From: a virus
Virus record (IMG/VR): IMGVR_UViG_3300032224_001432
Coordinates: 1 to 56,753 of that record
Length of the DNA stretch: 56,753 nucleotides
Direction: 5' to 3' (one strand)
Within the stretch, counting starts at the first letter, position 1, and each line of letters starts with the position of its first letter. Below the pieces are notes generated by a model. That model did not search any database. It saw only the letters and a list, made by a program, of their open reading frames with translations, and was not told the origin of the DNA. Of this stretch, positions 16,761 through 27,665 are shown one piece after another. A program made the translations under genes and the position numbers.

Positions 16761-19700
16761 ATGCCTTTTCCAGCCTCACCGCAGTTCAACATTTTCGACT
16801 GGAATCCGCGCGCGTTGTCTGCTGTGGATGGCTCTTCTCTGGCTGGGTCTGCTGCCACAGGCATGATTACCGCAGGTGTGATAAACGGCAAGTTTTTCTC
16901 TAATGCTGAATATCTCGCGCTGTTTGCAGACTCTAAGGTAAATAACAATGGCGTAGCCATCACGTCATTTTCTATACCGCTAGCCCCCGTAGGCAACTTC
17001 TTTACCTTGGAACTAGAACTAGCGCTAGCTAATGACATTCCAGATTCATGGACAGAGGACAACCAGCATATTTTTATTAGCTTAAATAATAACCCTACTC
17101 CAGGTGTGGGCTTCTTTGCTACCAAGAAGGGGTTGTACTTAGCTAATAGTCTGACTGATAAGAATCCCACTCTTTTATCAGGCTCCGATAAGTTCTTCAC
17201 GGACGCCAAAGGAAACCCGCAGTCGTTTGTAATACGCGCTATCGGGGACAATACCACTGGTAGAGTGGCGTTCTACATGGCTACTGCCGACGCGGCATAC
17301 GACGAAGAAAACGGCGCCAACTGGTGGCTATATCCTGACCTTTCCCTAATACACAACTTCCAGATCAAACCCAGCACCGGCGCTCTTACCGCTTTCTCCA
17401 TACTTCTAGAGGCTAAGCAGGGTACAGAACTGTCGGTAATTATGTATTCGGCTCGACTAGCTGACACACTGCTTACTCCTGTATTCAGACCGGTAGCCAT
17501 AATAGACGCTACTTGGCAGGCTGTTGTTGGAAAAGCAATAACTCTTTCAGGTAAAAATAGCTACGACAAATACGGCGCAGCTATCACTTATGACTGGCAC
17601 ATAGAGCATGCCCCTAAGGGCTCGACAGCCATACTACAAGGCGCTACGCGTGCTTCTGCCACGTCTGTAGTAGGACCGGTTACTGACAAGGATTTCGTAG
17701 TATTCAGCAAGAACTACACTAGCAAAGACAACCTAAAAACAGTAACCGTATTAGGCACCAATCCTCCTAATCAAAGCCTATCCCTTGTGGTGCTGGATAC
17801 AGGATTGGTAATTAAGCCTGATACAGACGCTCTAGGAAACATAATCACTACTGCGCTACAACTATCAGTAGCCAGTAAGAACTTCCTATCCGCGGCCTAC
17901 ACCGACGCACTGGCTGAAAACTACGTTATAGAGCTGGCGTCCCCACTATTCGCAGGAAACGGAGTTATCGTATCGGGCACGTACGCCTTCTCTGGTGGCA
18001 CAGGTTCGTATATCGATACGCCTGTGTTTATACCAGACTTGCCTGGACCCTACGTCTTTTCTCTTAGAGTAAATAACGGTGTTACTTACGGCGCTAAGGT
18101 GTTATTCACCGTCTCGATAACGCAGACGGACGAAATGCTTGGAGAAATACCGGACGGCAACTATATCTTTAAGTATCTACCTGACTTCTGGAACCTAGTA
18201 AAAAATAAAGAGCAGTTGGCTGTTATATGGGCAGCCATAACCCAAGTACTCACCGGCGACTTAGTGCAAGCGTGGCAGAACGATTATTCCAAATCTATTA
18301 GAGATATTAGTAGAAAATACCAGCGCCGCTGGACCAGTTTCCCTAACAAGGTAATACCGGCGACCAATTATATTTACGGATACGACCCAATCAAGGTAAC
18401 CATAACAGACGTAGTCGCTAGTACTGCTCTAGATGTAACCGGCTACACAACAAAGACCGCTACCATACTTGGGCCTAGTGCGTCACCAATATCTACTGGA
18501 TTAGTCCTATGTCGCGCTAACGACAACTACCCCACGGTAGTTGAAATAAACAAGATCACCGCGGCAGGAGCTAACTGGACAGTACAGTCGACCAGTTCAG
18601 ACCTACCTGTATGCAGAAAACTGTTAGGCGGCTTTGCTCTACAAAATGTAGGCGTTAATACATATACAGACGCCTCGTACAACTTCTCAAAGTCTGCTGC
18701 GCAAAGTGACTACGTTAGAACAGTAGCGCCCTCTGGTGAGAAAGACGTTAAGATGATAACCGCGCTACCAGCGGCTACTGGATATGTAACCACGGCAGCA
18801 GCGTTAACTGATGTATTTACCGACAAGCAGACTACGTGGGAAATAGTACGCAAGGTACGAAACGTACGTCTTACTGTTATGCCGTACTTCGTATTCGAGG
18901 ACGGCACAACAGACTACGAGCTTCAGATAGGTGACATGGCAGTGGTGGCACTGCTTAGCCCTTACTCGTCTACAGAGTTAAACATATCGTGCACCGTTCT
19001 TGCCGTGTCAACAAAAGCGGTTTTCGTCGACTTGACTCCAGTTATAGACGCTCTTAATACCGAGGCTAAGGAAGACGATATCAACCCTAATAAAATATGG
19101 ACCGACTACGAGATAGCGGAACGCGCAGTATCTATCGCGTACTTCTTGAGAACACGAAGATCAAGAAAAGTTATTGATTTAGTCGCTGTTCCTAAACTGG
19201 GTAAGAGCACTACATCAGCTGAGTATGTAGAAAACAGAGACTTTACCGTTTCAGATGAGCGTGTACATATAACGCCTCTTTTGACCGGCACTGCATCAAT
19301 GGTTGCCAATTTCAAGGATATAACAACATCGAGCACCGATGGTTGGTATTCTCTCCCTGCTCTGCCTACTTTAGATGACCTATACGAGGCGGCAGGAGAA
19401 ACCGATACTTCGATTCCTTTTTACGTATTACTAGAGACCGGCACGATGGCTGGTCTATACGAAGTGTCGACGCTAAACGGTAACCACATAGCCGTAACAA
19501 GCAACTTTGCCCGCATTGAGTCGTCGACATTTTCCATAAACAGATATCGCGGCAAGAACGTGCCGCCAGATAATCATTGGGCAGAAGTAAGCTTTTACGA
19601 CAACTGGCGAGCCATAGAAGGTAACTTCGGTTTGATGGTTGGACTGCCTAAGCAATATATTCTGGATGATAACGTTCAGGTCGATTACTTGACCCTTGTT

Positions 19701-21962
19701 AAGTCGATTGTGTTTAGCTTCATGTCTGGACCGACTCTAGGCAATCTAGCCTTGATGACAGAAGCGTTCATAAACGTGCCATTTGTTGAACACGATTGCC
19801 AGGTGCTGCACATACTACCGCCTGTAGATAACAAAGACGGAATAGTAGTAGTCCGTGATCCCTACGGAAGAGACGTACGCTACCGCTACCCATCAGGTGC
19901 TGTGCTAGGTATTAATCCCACTACGCAGAAGACGATAGAAGCGTATCCAACTATCGTAGACAGACCTGACAAACTCAATGCCATAGATAAGGCTGTCTAT
20001 GACAATGCAATACTGCCTGCGTACACCAGACTGTTCGACGTAGTGCAGGTTGACGACTTTATCTCCAATAATGCGCTGGTAGAGTCCTTTTTACCCGGGC
20101 AAAATGTAATCTCTAAATTTCACACCTTTGTGGTACGTGTTCCACTAGAAATAGCCAAGACGACCGAGGCATTTGCCCTCATACGCACCTACCTTACAAT
20201 GGCTAAGGCGGCGTACACGCGATTCATCTTAGTCGGTACGTTGAGCTTCTTAGACGAGATTGTAGTAGAAGAAATATTAACGAAAATAGTAACGCTGCTG
20301 CTAAAAGATACGCCGCATACAGCACCGTTTGCGCTGAATCCGGCCGAAACGCCAGTTAAGAATCTTCTGTCAGTGGTGTTTCCAGCACAACCTACTTCTC
20401 CAGCTAATCCAAGCATACCCAAGTACTTCGCTGACGGCACCGTCTATACGACAAATGTAGACTCGATAGAGCGCTACGAGTCTGGGTATCAAGAAGGTGT
20501 GCTAGACGACTATAGCGGAGATGGTTCTATAAACGCTGTGCACGCCGAAATAGACAGAGTAAACTCTATAGACTTTGATGACTTTGACATTCTCAACAGT
20601 TACTTATGGGTACCTATAACTAAAGACAACACGGCACCATACAACGACGTAGAATTCAAATTGGGCGAGTCCATCCGAATTCTAGACAACGGTGCGGTGT
20701 TGGCAGATACTCCTAATCGCTATCAATGGAACGCATCGCCGCCAGTAATCGTACACATCGGCGCTGGAGTACATCCAAAGATACCTGGTGTTTACAGCTA
20801 TCAGGTAAATCACCCGCATACGTATCTGTTGTTGGGATTTAAGCGTACACAAAGCACGGCTAGCCTTGGAGACCCCACAGCGGTGATTTCCAACTACGCC
20901 AATGCACAAATGATTGACGGTCTGTACTACGCTTCTTTGGCACTGACAGGTCCACTAAACAATATGCGCATTGAGGGTAGAGTAAGCGGCGCACGAGCGT
21001 CGTTGGCAATACCAGTACCTAACAGAGTTCTGAATCCAGCCGATAGAAAGTACTTCTTATTAGAGAGAATAAACCAAGTAGATAAGCTGGACATGTACAA
21101 CCTAAATGATGAGCCTGTGTTAATAAACACGGTGTACATCAACAACATGTCGGCCCCAACTACTATACAAGATGTGGCCAATGCCTTTACAGGTAACGCC
21201 CTAGCGGGACCTCCAGCATTTGCTCCGTATACTGCACACGTGACTAGAATGCGGCAGCAGTTACAGCAGTTTCCCTACGACCCAGCATTGGCTGACAACC
21301 TACAGTTCGTGCCGGCTACTGCCGCAGGGTTATACTACTCTTGGGCCGGTACATTACCTGCTATAGATAATTTTTCCTTGGATTACGTAGAGCCTGCTGG
21401 ACCTGTTAGCACAACACCGACTGCGATAACAGCGTTCACCAGACCTGTGGGCTGGGCTGGAGTAAAGAACGTACATCTAGGATTTAAGTTCACCAGAGCG
21501 GGTGGCTGGCATAAAACTCACGGCTTCGTGACCGTAACCATACCCAAACCTGACGTGCGTGGGGCTCGGTGGAACAATGCCACCACTACCATGCGTGTTG
21601 AAGGTATGTATTTTATTTCTCCAGATACAGTAACTCCAGCCACTATACACACAGCCGTTGCTTACAATGGTAATTACACCGGAAGCTGGGTGTTCGTACG
21701 AAACAACCTTGGCGTGGAAACTGCCGCCACTACAGTGACCTTTGAGACTGGCCTTGCTGCCGGTCCAGGGTTAAGATTCGTACTAGGAATTGACGGATCT
21801 GTGCAGACCAGTACCGGTCACGTACTAAATGCAACTTTTCCGGGGTTGGTCGCTGGAGTATACACAGTAATCGTGCGACACTATCGACCGTTCGTGTTTC
21901 GCTCAGGTGCGGCATCACAGCTAGAGATAGACGCGGATGAGATCGGAGGAGTGACGGTATGA
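16761..21962 (+). CDS. Giant baseplate/tail protein with PKD-like domains, 1733 aa
   Basis: 1733 residues; GAGGGT Shine-Dalgarno. Residues ~1-240 are beta-rich (lectin-like appearance). Residues ~244-340 look like a PKD-type Ig domain (VVGKAITLSGKNSYDKYG..ITYDWHI). A second beta domain ends near 455. At ~463 a helical segment begins (IPDGNYIFKYLPDFWNLV and an AWQNDYSKSIRDISRKYQR region), typical of baseplate wedge or tail-attachment proteins. More mixed domains continue to the end, with Gly-rich turns. Positioned right after the J-like wedge. Likely a baseplate wedge or arm linking to fibres; precise role inferred. Confidence 0.72.
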   Translation: MPFPASPQFNIFDWNPRALSAVDGSSLAGSAATGMITAGVINGKFFSNAEYLALFADSKVNNNGVAITSFSIPLAPVGNFFTLELELALANDIPDSWTEDNQHIFISLNNNPTPGVGFFATKKGLYLANSLTDKNPTLLSGSDKFFTDAKGNPQSFVIRAIGDNTTGRVAFYMATADAAYDEENGANWWLYPDLSLIHNFQIKPSTGALTAFSILLEAKQGTELSVIMYSARLADTLLTPVFRPVAIIDATWQAVVGKAITLSGKNSYDKYGAAITYDWHIEHAPKGSTAILQGATRASATSVVGPVTDKDFVVFSKNYTSKDNLKTVTVLGTNPPNQSLSLVVLDTGLVIKPDTDALGNIITTALQLSVASKNFLSAAYTDALAENYVIELASPLFAGNGVIVSGTYAFSGGTGSYIDTPVFIPDLPGPYVFSLRVNNGVTYGAKVLFTVSITQTDEMLGEIPDGNYIFKYLPDFWNLVKNKEQLAVIWAAITQVLTGDLVQAWQNDYSKSIRDISRKYQRRWTSFPNKVIPATNYIYGYDPIKVTITDVVASTALDVTGYTTKTATILGPSASPISTGLVLCRANDNYPTVVEINKITAAGANWTVQSTSSDLPVCRKLLGGFALQNVGVNTYTDASYNFSKSAAQSDYVRTVAPSGEKDVKMITALPAATGYVTTAAALTDVFTDKQTTWEIVRKVRNVRLTVMPYFVFEDGTTDYELQIGDMAVVALLSPYSSTELNISCTVLAVSTKAVFVDLTPVIDALNTEAKEDDINPNKIWTDYEIAERAVSIAYFLRTRRSRKVIDLVAVPKLGKSTTSAEYVENRDFTVSDERVHITPLLTGTASMVANFKDITTSSTDGWYSLPALPTLDDLYEAAGETDTSIPFYVLLETGTMAGLYEVSTLNGNHIAVTSNFARIESSTFSINRYRGKNVPPDNHWAEVSFYDNWRAIEGNFGLMVGLPKQYILDDNVQVDYLTLVKSIVFSFMSGPTLGNLALMTEAFINVPFVEHDCQVLHILPPVDNKDGIVVVRDPYGRDVRYRYPSGAVLGINPTTQKTIEAYPTIVDRPDKLNAIDKAVYDNAILPAYTRLFDVVQVDDFISNNALVESFLPGQNVISKFHTFVVRVPLEIAKTTEAFALIRTYLTMAKAAYTRFILVGTLSFLDEIVVEEILTKIVTLLLKDTPHTAPFALNPAETPVKNLLSVVFPAQPTSPANPSIPKYFADGTVYTTNVDSIERYESGYQEGVLDDYSGDGSINAVHAEIDRVNSIDFDDFDILNSYLWVPITKDNTAPYNDVEFKLGESIRILDNGAVLADTPNRYQWNASPPVIVHIGAGVHPKIPGVYSYQVNHPHTYLLLGFKRTQSTASLGDPTAVISNYANAQMIDGLYYASLALTGPLNNMRIEGRVSGARASLAIPVPNRVLNPADRKYFLLERINQVDKLDMYNLNDEPVLINTVYINNMSAPTTIQDVANAFTGNALAGPPAFAPYTAHVTRMRQQLQQFPYDPALADNLQFVPATAAGLYYSWAGTLPAIDNFSLDYVEPAGPVSTTPTAITAFTRPVGWAGVKNVHLGFKFTRAGGWHKTHGFVTVTIPKPDVRGARWNNATTTMRVEGMYFISPDTVTPATIHTAVAYNGNYTGSWVFVRNNLGVETAATTVTFETGLAAGPGLRFVLGIDGSVQTSTGHVLNATFPGLVAGVYTVIVRHYRPFVFRSGAASQLEIDADEIGGVTV

Positions 21963-22624
21963 GATCTGATTTTGATCCCAAAATAAATGTTAGCATCCTT
22001 ATTTATGAAAAGGACGCCGACGGTACGAAGCTTGTCGGTAGGCGCGATACGCACAACGTCATGACCAACCGCGGTAAAGAGTGGTTGATGCAGCGACTCG
22101 GCGGATCTAACTACGGAGTGTCTCCGCCCACACCACATAGAACCGACGTAATAAAGTACGTGGGTTTTGGTGTAGGCGGTGCGCTACAGAGCAATGCTGC
22201 CTTCCTACACTCTCAGTTAGAAATACCTACGGTGGTGGCTATACAAGACCCCATTGCCTACTCAGTAGTAGCTGGTACCAATAAGCGCTACCTAAAAACG
22301 GTTAACGCGCAAGTTCTCGGAGACGTAGACGACTTCCCTGCGTTTAACAGAACCGTATTTACCTTAGATGTTCTGGAAACTGAGATATCGTTTCCAGGCT
22401 CAAGAAGCTTAGCGTCTAACGTACTAGTAGATACGCTGGTTCCTGTATCAGAGGCCGGTTTGTACCTGAGTTCTGCGGTACCTACGTATGATCCAGGTGC
22501 CCCGCTAGGCGCAGGCAATGTAGACCCTAGATCCGATAATTTTATGGTGTGCTACAATATATTCGAGCCGATACCAGTAACGCCTAATACACTGCTGCGT
22601 ATACTCTGGGAAATTCGCTGCTAA
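21959..22624 (+). CDS. Putative tail/baseplate accessory protein
   Basis: 221 residues; ATGA overlap and a GGAGGAG ribosome site within the previous gene. Starts FDPKINVSILIYEKDADG, with VMTNRGKEWLMQRLGG and YVGFGVGG following. This combination resembles phage tail proteins that cap or connect fibres. The rest is beta-rich, with ILWEIRC at the C-terminus. It lies between the giant baseplate protein and the beta-helix spike, so a connector for the spike is plausible. Family not identified with certainty. Confidence 0.65.
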   Translation: MRSDFDPKINVSILIYEKDADGTKLVGRRDTHNVMTNRGKEWLMQRLGGSNYGVSPPTPHRTDVIKYVGFGVGGALQSNAAFLHSQLEIPTVVAIQDPIAYSVVAGTNKRYLKTVNAQVLGDVDDFPAFNRTVFTLDVLETEISFPGSRSLASNVLVDTLVPVSEAGLYLSSAVPTYDPGAPLGAGNVDPRSDNFMVCYNIFEPIPVTPNTLLRILWEIRC

Positions 22625-22642
22625 TAAATACGGAGTACTGAC

Positions 22643-25600
22643 ATGGGTTTCAAGCGCTTTGGTAAGTTGGCTGGTAAGACCAATGCTTCGGCAGCTCTTA
22701 CAGAAAACTCAGCTCCCAATACAACTACTCCATACGAAGCACAACCCGGCGGAACTAAGTTCTTAGCATGGGGCGAGGGCTCATCATCGCTAGCGTTTAA
22801 TAGAGCCTTAGGTGCTCTACAAGAAAACATAGAGCAGACCTATGGAATATTTGACGCGCCTGCTCTGGCTGAAACAAGAATAACTGCTGGTGACACAGTT
22901 AGCGGTACGCAGACCTTTGGTACCAGAGCGCTATTTGCCGTTGCTAACGGCGCAGCTTCTATAAATTTGGCGACCCTTTCTAATACAGGCCACGCTGACA
23001 TCGCCCCAATATACTGGGTGTACACTGGATTACATCAAGGTCAACTAAAGAAGTTTATCCGTGCGTACCGGTTCACCAGTACGTCAATAAACGCGCCTAT
23101 ATCTGCGTTCGAGGATTTTAATCCCTCAGTATCGCTAGATGCCCGTACCGCTAACATGGTGGCACCGGATGACATACTCCCTAAAGCAGCCGGAACGTCT
23201 ATATTCATAGACCCTGTAACCGCTACATATCAAGGATATGCCACTTCGTCAGTAGTTTCACAACAGACCTTGGCACAGTTCATACCTCCGATAAAGTACA
23301 TAATATCAGACCTACAGCCATACGGTGGAGCTTCTGTCACTGACACCGTGTCCCAGTGGTGGAACGACGGAGCATCACTATCAGGCTATACGTGGCGTAA
23401 GTTATACCTGCGTCCGGGCTGCTTTGCCCATGTTACCGGTGCAGGAGTCAACAACGGTCTTTATAGAATAGCTGAAGTAAGAAACCTATACGCCACTGCA
23501 TCAGACAAGGCAATCCTTACTAGAGGCGGTCTACACAAGGTGCGCGTAAATTCTGCCGCAGCATTTACTGCCGGTAGACTTATGGCTTGGGCACCGTCGC
23601 CGTCCGGTGGTATAGACCCGCCCACAACAGCGATATTGAACAACTTTGCCTACGTGGTTTTCGTAGATACCGCTGATAACGCAATCTACTTGGCGGACCT
23701 ACCTGGCGAAGAAGACTTCGGCACGTACGGCGGCGCTGTGCAGTGGGGGCAGAAGGTAGACAACACCGGTACAGTGCCGTCATCAGCCGATAATATAGGA
23801 ACAGTAGGCCAAGTAGACAGTGAGACTGGCGCGGGCTCTAGCTTAAAACTGTTACCTGGCCAGTTCATATTCGACGCTGGAGATACTACCAAGAAGGCCA
23901 CTGTCGTAGCCGTTATTCAGTCTAACGCGCCTGTGCAGTTTGATACTGCAGTTGCCGGATCGATAACTCCGTGTAACCCGCTGGGCTTCACGCTAAACCC
24001 GACTCTTACGTTCCCTGCCGGATCTATAGAAAAGGGCAACTACCTGATACAGTGCAAGCGCCTGTCCACGGTAAGAGAAAAGCTTAATACTCCCGGCTCT
24101 ACAGCGCAGTACAAAATAATTCCAAACGCCTCGGATACTCTTAATTACTCAGAGTTCGAGGCCGGGCTAGTTAGGGCTTTCACCAGATACATAAAGACTG
24201 GTGAGGAGTCAGCTTCTACGCGTGGCGCTGGATCGTACGAATCTCCGTCCGGTCCTTTTACTGCCACTAATATGGTTCTGGGCGATGGCCTGTGGAAAGT
24301 GCGCTTCTCCACAGTAGGCCCGACGCTAGAATCTGTGGCCACTTTAGGGGCTATACAACTAGTTACTCCGGCCCCACAAAGCGCGTACACGTACTGCAAC
24401 CTACAATCTGTTAGTACCAACACTGCGGTTATATCGGATGTCTCCCCGCTGTGGTCGGACTCACAACTTGTTGGGTACTCGCAGCTACCCATACAGATAG
24501 GAAGCACTCTTACGGTTGGTCTTAACACTTTTACTGTAGACCAGCTGATACACGTGCCATACCTCCGCGATGCCTCTAATGTATCGCGACTACCTTCGCA
24601 TGGTCTGGACGCCGCGTACCACACGCATTACTCGGCGTCTAAGGGTAACAGAGGCAACGCACGCGGTTCTTTCATACGCTTGTCTCCATATGCTCCCGTA
24701 AAATTACTACTACCTACTAGGGCACCAGGTACAGACATTGGCGGAGTATTAACTTCTAACAATGTAGCCATCAGTTCTGTAGCGACCAATAATCTTAGTC
24801 AGACAATACTTGAGCAGATAACGTATGGAGCGGGATTACTGCCTCCCACAACTTACGCTTCTATTGGGGTTGCTAGCACCTACAGTGGGAGTATGTTGTT
24901 TAAGGATACAAATATACTTGCTGGAAACTTCCCGGCACTAGTATCTGGTATCCCACTTACCAACGCACTCAAGTACACGCTTAATCCTCCGTACGGCGGC
25001 TTCCTGGATACGTCTATATTGGGAGCTATCACAGAACAGAGTGGTACGTTCCTGGCCGCTAGAGGCGCATCCGGCGGAGATGGCAGAGTCGGAGCTGAAC
25101 TAATTAGGGCCCCCTATCTGGAGGTGCCCGCCGGTACTTCTGTAACTTTCGGCACTCCTATTGCCGGTGCCAATGTCACGGTCACGTCGTATGGAGTCGG
25201 TTACTACAATGGTTACTACTATGAAATACCGACGCAAACACTAGCTATACCCAATGGTTTTAGCCAATTGGTGTGGGACGGTAGCTTTTCACTAGGATCT
25301 CAGTACAGAATAATCACGGGAGAGGCTTCTGTTTCTCAAGCTACCGTGGCGTTTATCTACAGAAGCGCTCCTAATAACACCTTCTACAATACTGCCCTTA
25401 TTACGCAGTATAAAAACAAGAAGGAGTCTGTAATAACCGTAGGCGGCACCGGTAGCATGTTTACTACCTTGGCCGACGCTGTCGACGCTATCTACGGTCT
25501 AACTACGCTAGGAGTCGGTAACGCCACACGCACACACATAATAGAGGTTCGCGGTGGCACCACAGAAACTAGGACAATCACCTTTAGATCAGGTAACATA

Positions 25601-26575
25601 TTAATACGTGGAGTCCCTGGTAGGCAGCTATCGGCAGTCAACGAGACGCTGGCATCTATTACTTGGTCCGGCAACCGAGCTTGTTTTGATTTCAACGGAA
25701 ACTCACATATAGCTGTTCGAGACCTGTATTTGAGATATGACAGCGGTGGCTTAGGCAGTTCTTCTTCTCAGACCAGAGTAGCCTTCAAAAATAGCACTAG
25801 TGCCACTTGTACTAACATAACGCTAGACAACGTGAATATTAGATCGGTTAACGCTGGGCGTTTGCACGGATACTTTAATTTATGTGGTTCTGGCGGAACT
25901 GTAGGTACGGAATATCTTTTTATACAAAACTGCCACTGGAGCGATGCCACCGACTACGGCATAGTTGTCAGCGGTAACAGTATTAAGGTAGTCAATAATG
26001 TAATTTCCGGTGTCGGTCTACTTACCCAAGGCGGTAATGTATTTCCACAACAAATAGTAGGCGGAGTTCTAGTAACGGACGAATTGAGCGTCGGCGCGTC
26101 CTCATCTGCTGTGTTTGTATCTAATAATAGTATTGACGGATGGCTCGGCTACGGCGTCAAGACTAAGGCAGCAGACAAGGTTTGGATTAAGGACAATACC
26201 ATAAAAAACCTAACTAGTGGTGATGCGCAGATATTTGTGCCTGCCGGCTCTCCAAGTTCCGCCAGAAGCTACGGCGTGCTGTTGCTAGCAACTACCTTTT
26301 ATAATATCGTAGGCAATGTCATAGATACCATAATTACCGTTAGTTCCGGAGCTACTCCTGTCCAGTCTTCGTACGGAATTAACGACGTAGGTGGTAGTAA
26401 AGGAAATATAAGAGACAACAACATATACAACCCCGGTGCAACTTCCTTCACCGGTATAACCACTTCCGGTGGAACATCCTACTTAATAATAGACGGCAAC
26501 CAGACCGGTGGTTGGGGTACGTCAATTGCTGGTGGTCCGCACTCATTGGGTGCCACAAACCGCGATGACCCATAG
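22643..26575 (+). CDS. Tail spike-like protein with C-terminal right-handed beta-helix
   Basis: 1310 residues; GGAG ribosome site. The N-terminal ~900 residues are Thr/Ser/Gly/Ala-rich beta domains, probably attachment and stalk. At ~930 a pectin-lyase-like right-handed beta-helix begins (VITVGGTGSMFTTLADAVDA is a typical entry motif). It runs to ~1300 with repeated short rungs such as ITLDNVNI, YLFIQNCHW, IKVVNNVISGVG, VFVSNNSIDG and VWIKDNTIKNL. Beta-helix spikes bind and often depolymerise surface glycans. No active-site residues can be assigned by eye. Followed by another beta-rich virion protein. Receptor-binding role is likely. Confidence 0.82.
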   Translation: MGFKRFGKLAGKTNASAALTENSAPNTTTPYEAQPGGTKFLAWGEGSSSLAFNRALGALQENIEQTYGIFDAPALAETRITAGDTVSGTQTFGTRALFAVANGAASINLATLSNTGHADIAPIYWVYTGLHQGQLKKFIRAYRFTSTSINAPISAFEDFNPSVSLDARTANMVAPDDILPKAAGTSIFIDPVTATYQGYATSSVVSQQTLAQFIPPIKYIISDLQPYGGASVTDTVSQWWNDGASLSGYTWRKLYLRPGCFAHVTGAGVNNGLYRIAEVRNLYATASDKAILTRGGLHKVRVNSAAAFTAGRLMAWAPSPSGGIDPPTTAILNNFAYVVFVDTADNAIYLADLPGEEDFGTYGGAVQWGQKVDNTGTVPSSADNIGTVGQVDSETGAGSSLKLLPGQFIFDAGDTTKKATVVAVIQSNAPVQFDTAVAGSITPCNPLGFTLNPTLTFPAGSIEKGNYLIQCKRLSTVREKLNTPGSTAQYKIIPNASDTLNYSEFEAGLVRAFTRYIKTGEESASTRGAGSYESPSGPFTATNMVLGDGLWKVRFSTVGPTLESVATLGAIQLVTPAPQSAYTYCNLQSVSTNTAVISDVSPLWSDSQLVGYSQLPIQIGSTLTVGLNTFTVDQLIHVPYLRDASNVSRLPSHGLDAAYHTHYSASKGNRGNARGSFIRLSPYAPVKLLLPTRAPGTDIGGVLTSNNVAISSVATNNLSQTILEQITYGAGLLPPTTYASIGVASTYSGSMLFKDTNILAGNFPALVSGIPLTNALKYTLNPPYGGFLDTSILGAITEQSGTFLAARGASGGDGRVGAELIRAPYLEVPAGTSVTFGTPIAGANVTVTSYGVGYYNGYYYEIPTQTLAIPNGFSQLVWDGSFSLGSQYRIITGEASVSQATVAFIYRSAPNNTFYNTALITQYKNKKESVITVGGTGSMFTTLADAVDAIYGLTTLGVGNATRTHIIEVRGGTTETRTITFRSGNILIRGVPGRQLSAVNETLASITWSGNRACFDFNGNSHIAVRDLYLRYDSGGLGSSSSQTRVAFKNSTSATCTNITLDNVNIRSVNAGRLHGYFNLCGSGGTVGTEYLFIQNCHWSDATDYGIVVSGNSIKVVNNVISGVGLLTQGGNVFPQQIVGGVLVTDELSVGASSSAVFVSNNSIDGWLGYGVKTKAADKVWIKDNTIKNLTSGDAQIFVPAGSPSSARSYGVLLLATTFYNIVGNVIDTIITVSSGATPVQSSYGINDVGGSKGNIRDNNIYNPGATSFTGITTSGGTSYLIIDGNQTGGWGTSIAGGPHSLGATNRDDP

Positions 26576-26594
26576 CTTATAGACGGAGCGTCAG

Positions 26595-27221
26595 ATGCCA
26601 CTGTTTCCCGCAGTACGTAATATTCCAGTTGCCACGAGCACTTTGACGACGTCTGCTGCCACAGCGCAGCAGGCATTGCTTAGGACGGAAGCCATACCGG
26701 CAGGCGCAACAGCGTTGGTGGATATAACCGTGATAGGCCTATCCACTCCCACGGCGATACGCGGTACTGCTTCCGCAACAACTAGCTCGTTTATAGTTGG
26801 CGCCGGTACGCAGTTTCAAACTGATGCAAATACGTACAACAGACTAAATGTAGGAGATGAGGTTTTAATAAATGGCGGCTACTACAAGATAGTTGCTGTG
26901 ACATCTAATAATGATGCACAGCTAGATAGAGTAGCTACTTTCGCCGGGCAGATTATTTATAAAGTTTACCAAACTGTGTACCGAACTTCTATGCACGTAC
27001 AGCGGTATGACTCAACTGGATATGGTTTTCCTGGGTACAGAGCTGAGGCTAAGTACGAGACTTCGGTATCTACTACTCTAGGTAAAGCATACTTTGACGA
27101 GGCGGGTACAGTGGACTATAGCTTCTCCGGTGACGGTTCTGTAGTTGTACAGGTATCCCCTAGAGTTAACGTAACTAAGTGGACAGGTTACGCGTCTGTT
27201 TATTATGGTACGCGCCCCTAA
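26595..27221 (+). CDS. Putative tail spike-associated virion protein
   Basis: 208 residues; GGAG ribosome site. Mostly beta: an N-terminal Ala/Thr-rich segment, a central VGDEVLINGGYYKIVAVTS strand pair, and a C-terminal region rich in Tyr, Val and Gly ending YASVYYGTRP. It is the last gene of the left plus-strand block, with the convergent terminator 10 bases beyond its stop. Probably a tip or cap of the preceding spike or fibre. No family recognised. Confidence 0.62.
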   Translation: MPLFPAVRNIPVATSTLTTSAATAQQALLRTEAIPAGATALVDITVIGLSTPTAIRGTASATTSSFIVGAGTQFQTDANTYNRLNVGDEVLINGGYYKIVAVTSNNDAQLDRVATFAGQIIYKVYQTVYRTSMHVQRYDSTGYGFPGYRAEAKYETSVSTTLGKAYFDEAGTVDYSFSGDGSVVVQVSPRVNVTKWTGYASVYYGTRP

Positions 27222-27230
27222 TAGGTAAGC

Positions 27231-27263
27231 AAAAGGGGCAACCATCATTTAGATGATTGCCCC
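27231..27263 (-). terminator. Rho-independent terminator between convergent genes
   Basis: A 12-bp stem with one mismatch (GGGGCAACCATC at 27235-27246 against GATGATTGCCCC at 27252-27263) and a 5-base loop. On the minus strand the stem is followed by TTTT (27234-27231), so it best terminates the gene at 27270-27665. On the plus strand it is followed only by GTTCGCTT, a weaker tract, but the stem could still slow transcription leaving the left virion block. Confidence 0.8.
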
Positions 27264-27269
27264 GTTCGC

Positions 27270-27665
27270 TTAGGCCTTCTTGTCGGACTTGGTCGGCTCG
27301 GCTGCAAGCAACTTCGCCTCCAACTTGTCCTTGATGGCCTTGACCGCCTGCGCCGCCTTGTGATCCTCGTAGGCAATAGCCTGGTCGAGGGTCATGGCGA
27401 CGGCCTTGTCCTTCTCAGCCTTCTCAGCCTTGGCCTTGTCTGCCTTGGCCTCGTTTCGCCGGAGAGCCACTGCCTGGCCGAACGCCTCGACCGACGACCC
27501 GAACGCGACCTCCTCACCGGAGAAAAGTCCCTGGGCCGTCTGACCCAGGTAGCCGTCGCTAGCGGCTTTCGCCGCCAGCACGCCACCAACGAACCCTGCG
27601 CCAGCCGCTAGGGCCATGTCAGTGCCGCTGTAGCCACCGAAACCAAAGAAGTTCTTGTTGAACAT
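27270..27665 (-). CDS. Lone GC-rich Ala/Lys-rich protein
   Basis: 131 residues; AGAGGTGA ribosome site before the ATG. Residues ~1-13 are Phe/Gly-rich. Residues ~15-35 form a small-residue hydrophobic stretch (MALAAGAGFVGGVLAAKAAS). Residues ~75-131 are Ala/Lys/Glu helix with an AKADKAKAEKAEKDKA repeat and a basic end. Codon use differs sharply from neighbours: 15 of 16 lysines are AAG and there are no ATA or AGA codons. The gene stands alone between two terminators with its own upstream region, so it is probably a separate, possibly highly expressed transcript. It could be an abundant internal virion protein or an early host-takeover protein; also possibly acquired. Function unknown. Confidence 0.75.
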   Translation of the reverse strand: MFNKNFFGFGGYSGTDMALAAGAGFVGGVLAAKAASDGYLGQTAQGLFSGEEVAFGSSVEAFGQAVALRRNEAKADKAKAEKAEKDKAVAMTLDQAIAYEDHKAAQAVKAIKDKLEAKLLAAEPTKSDKKA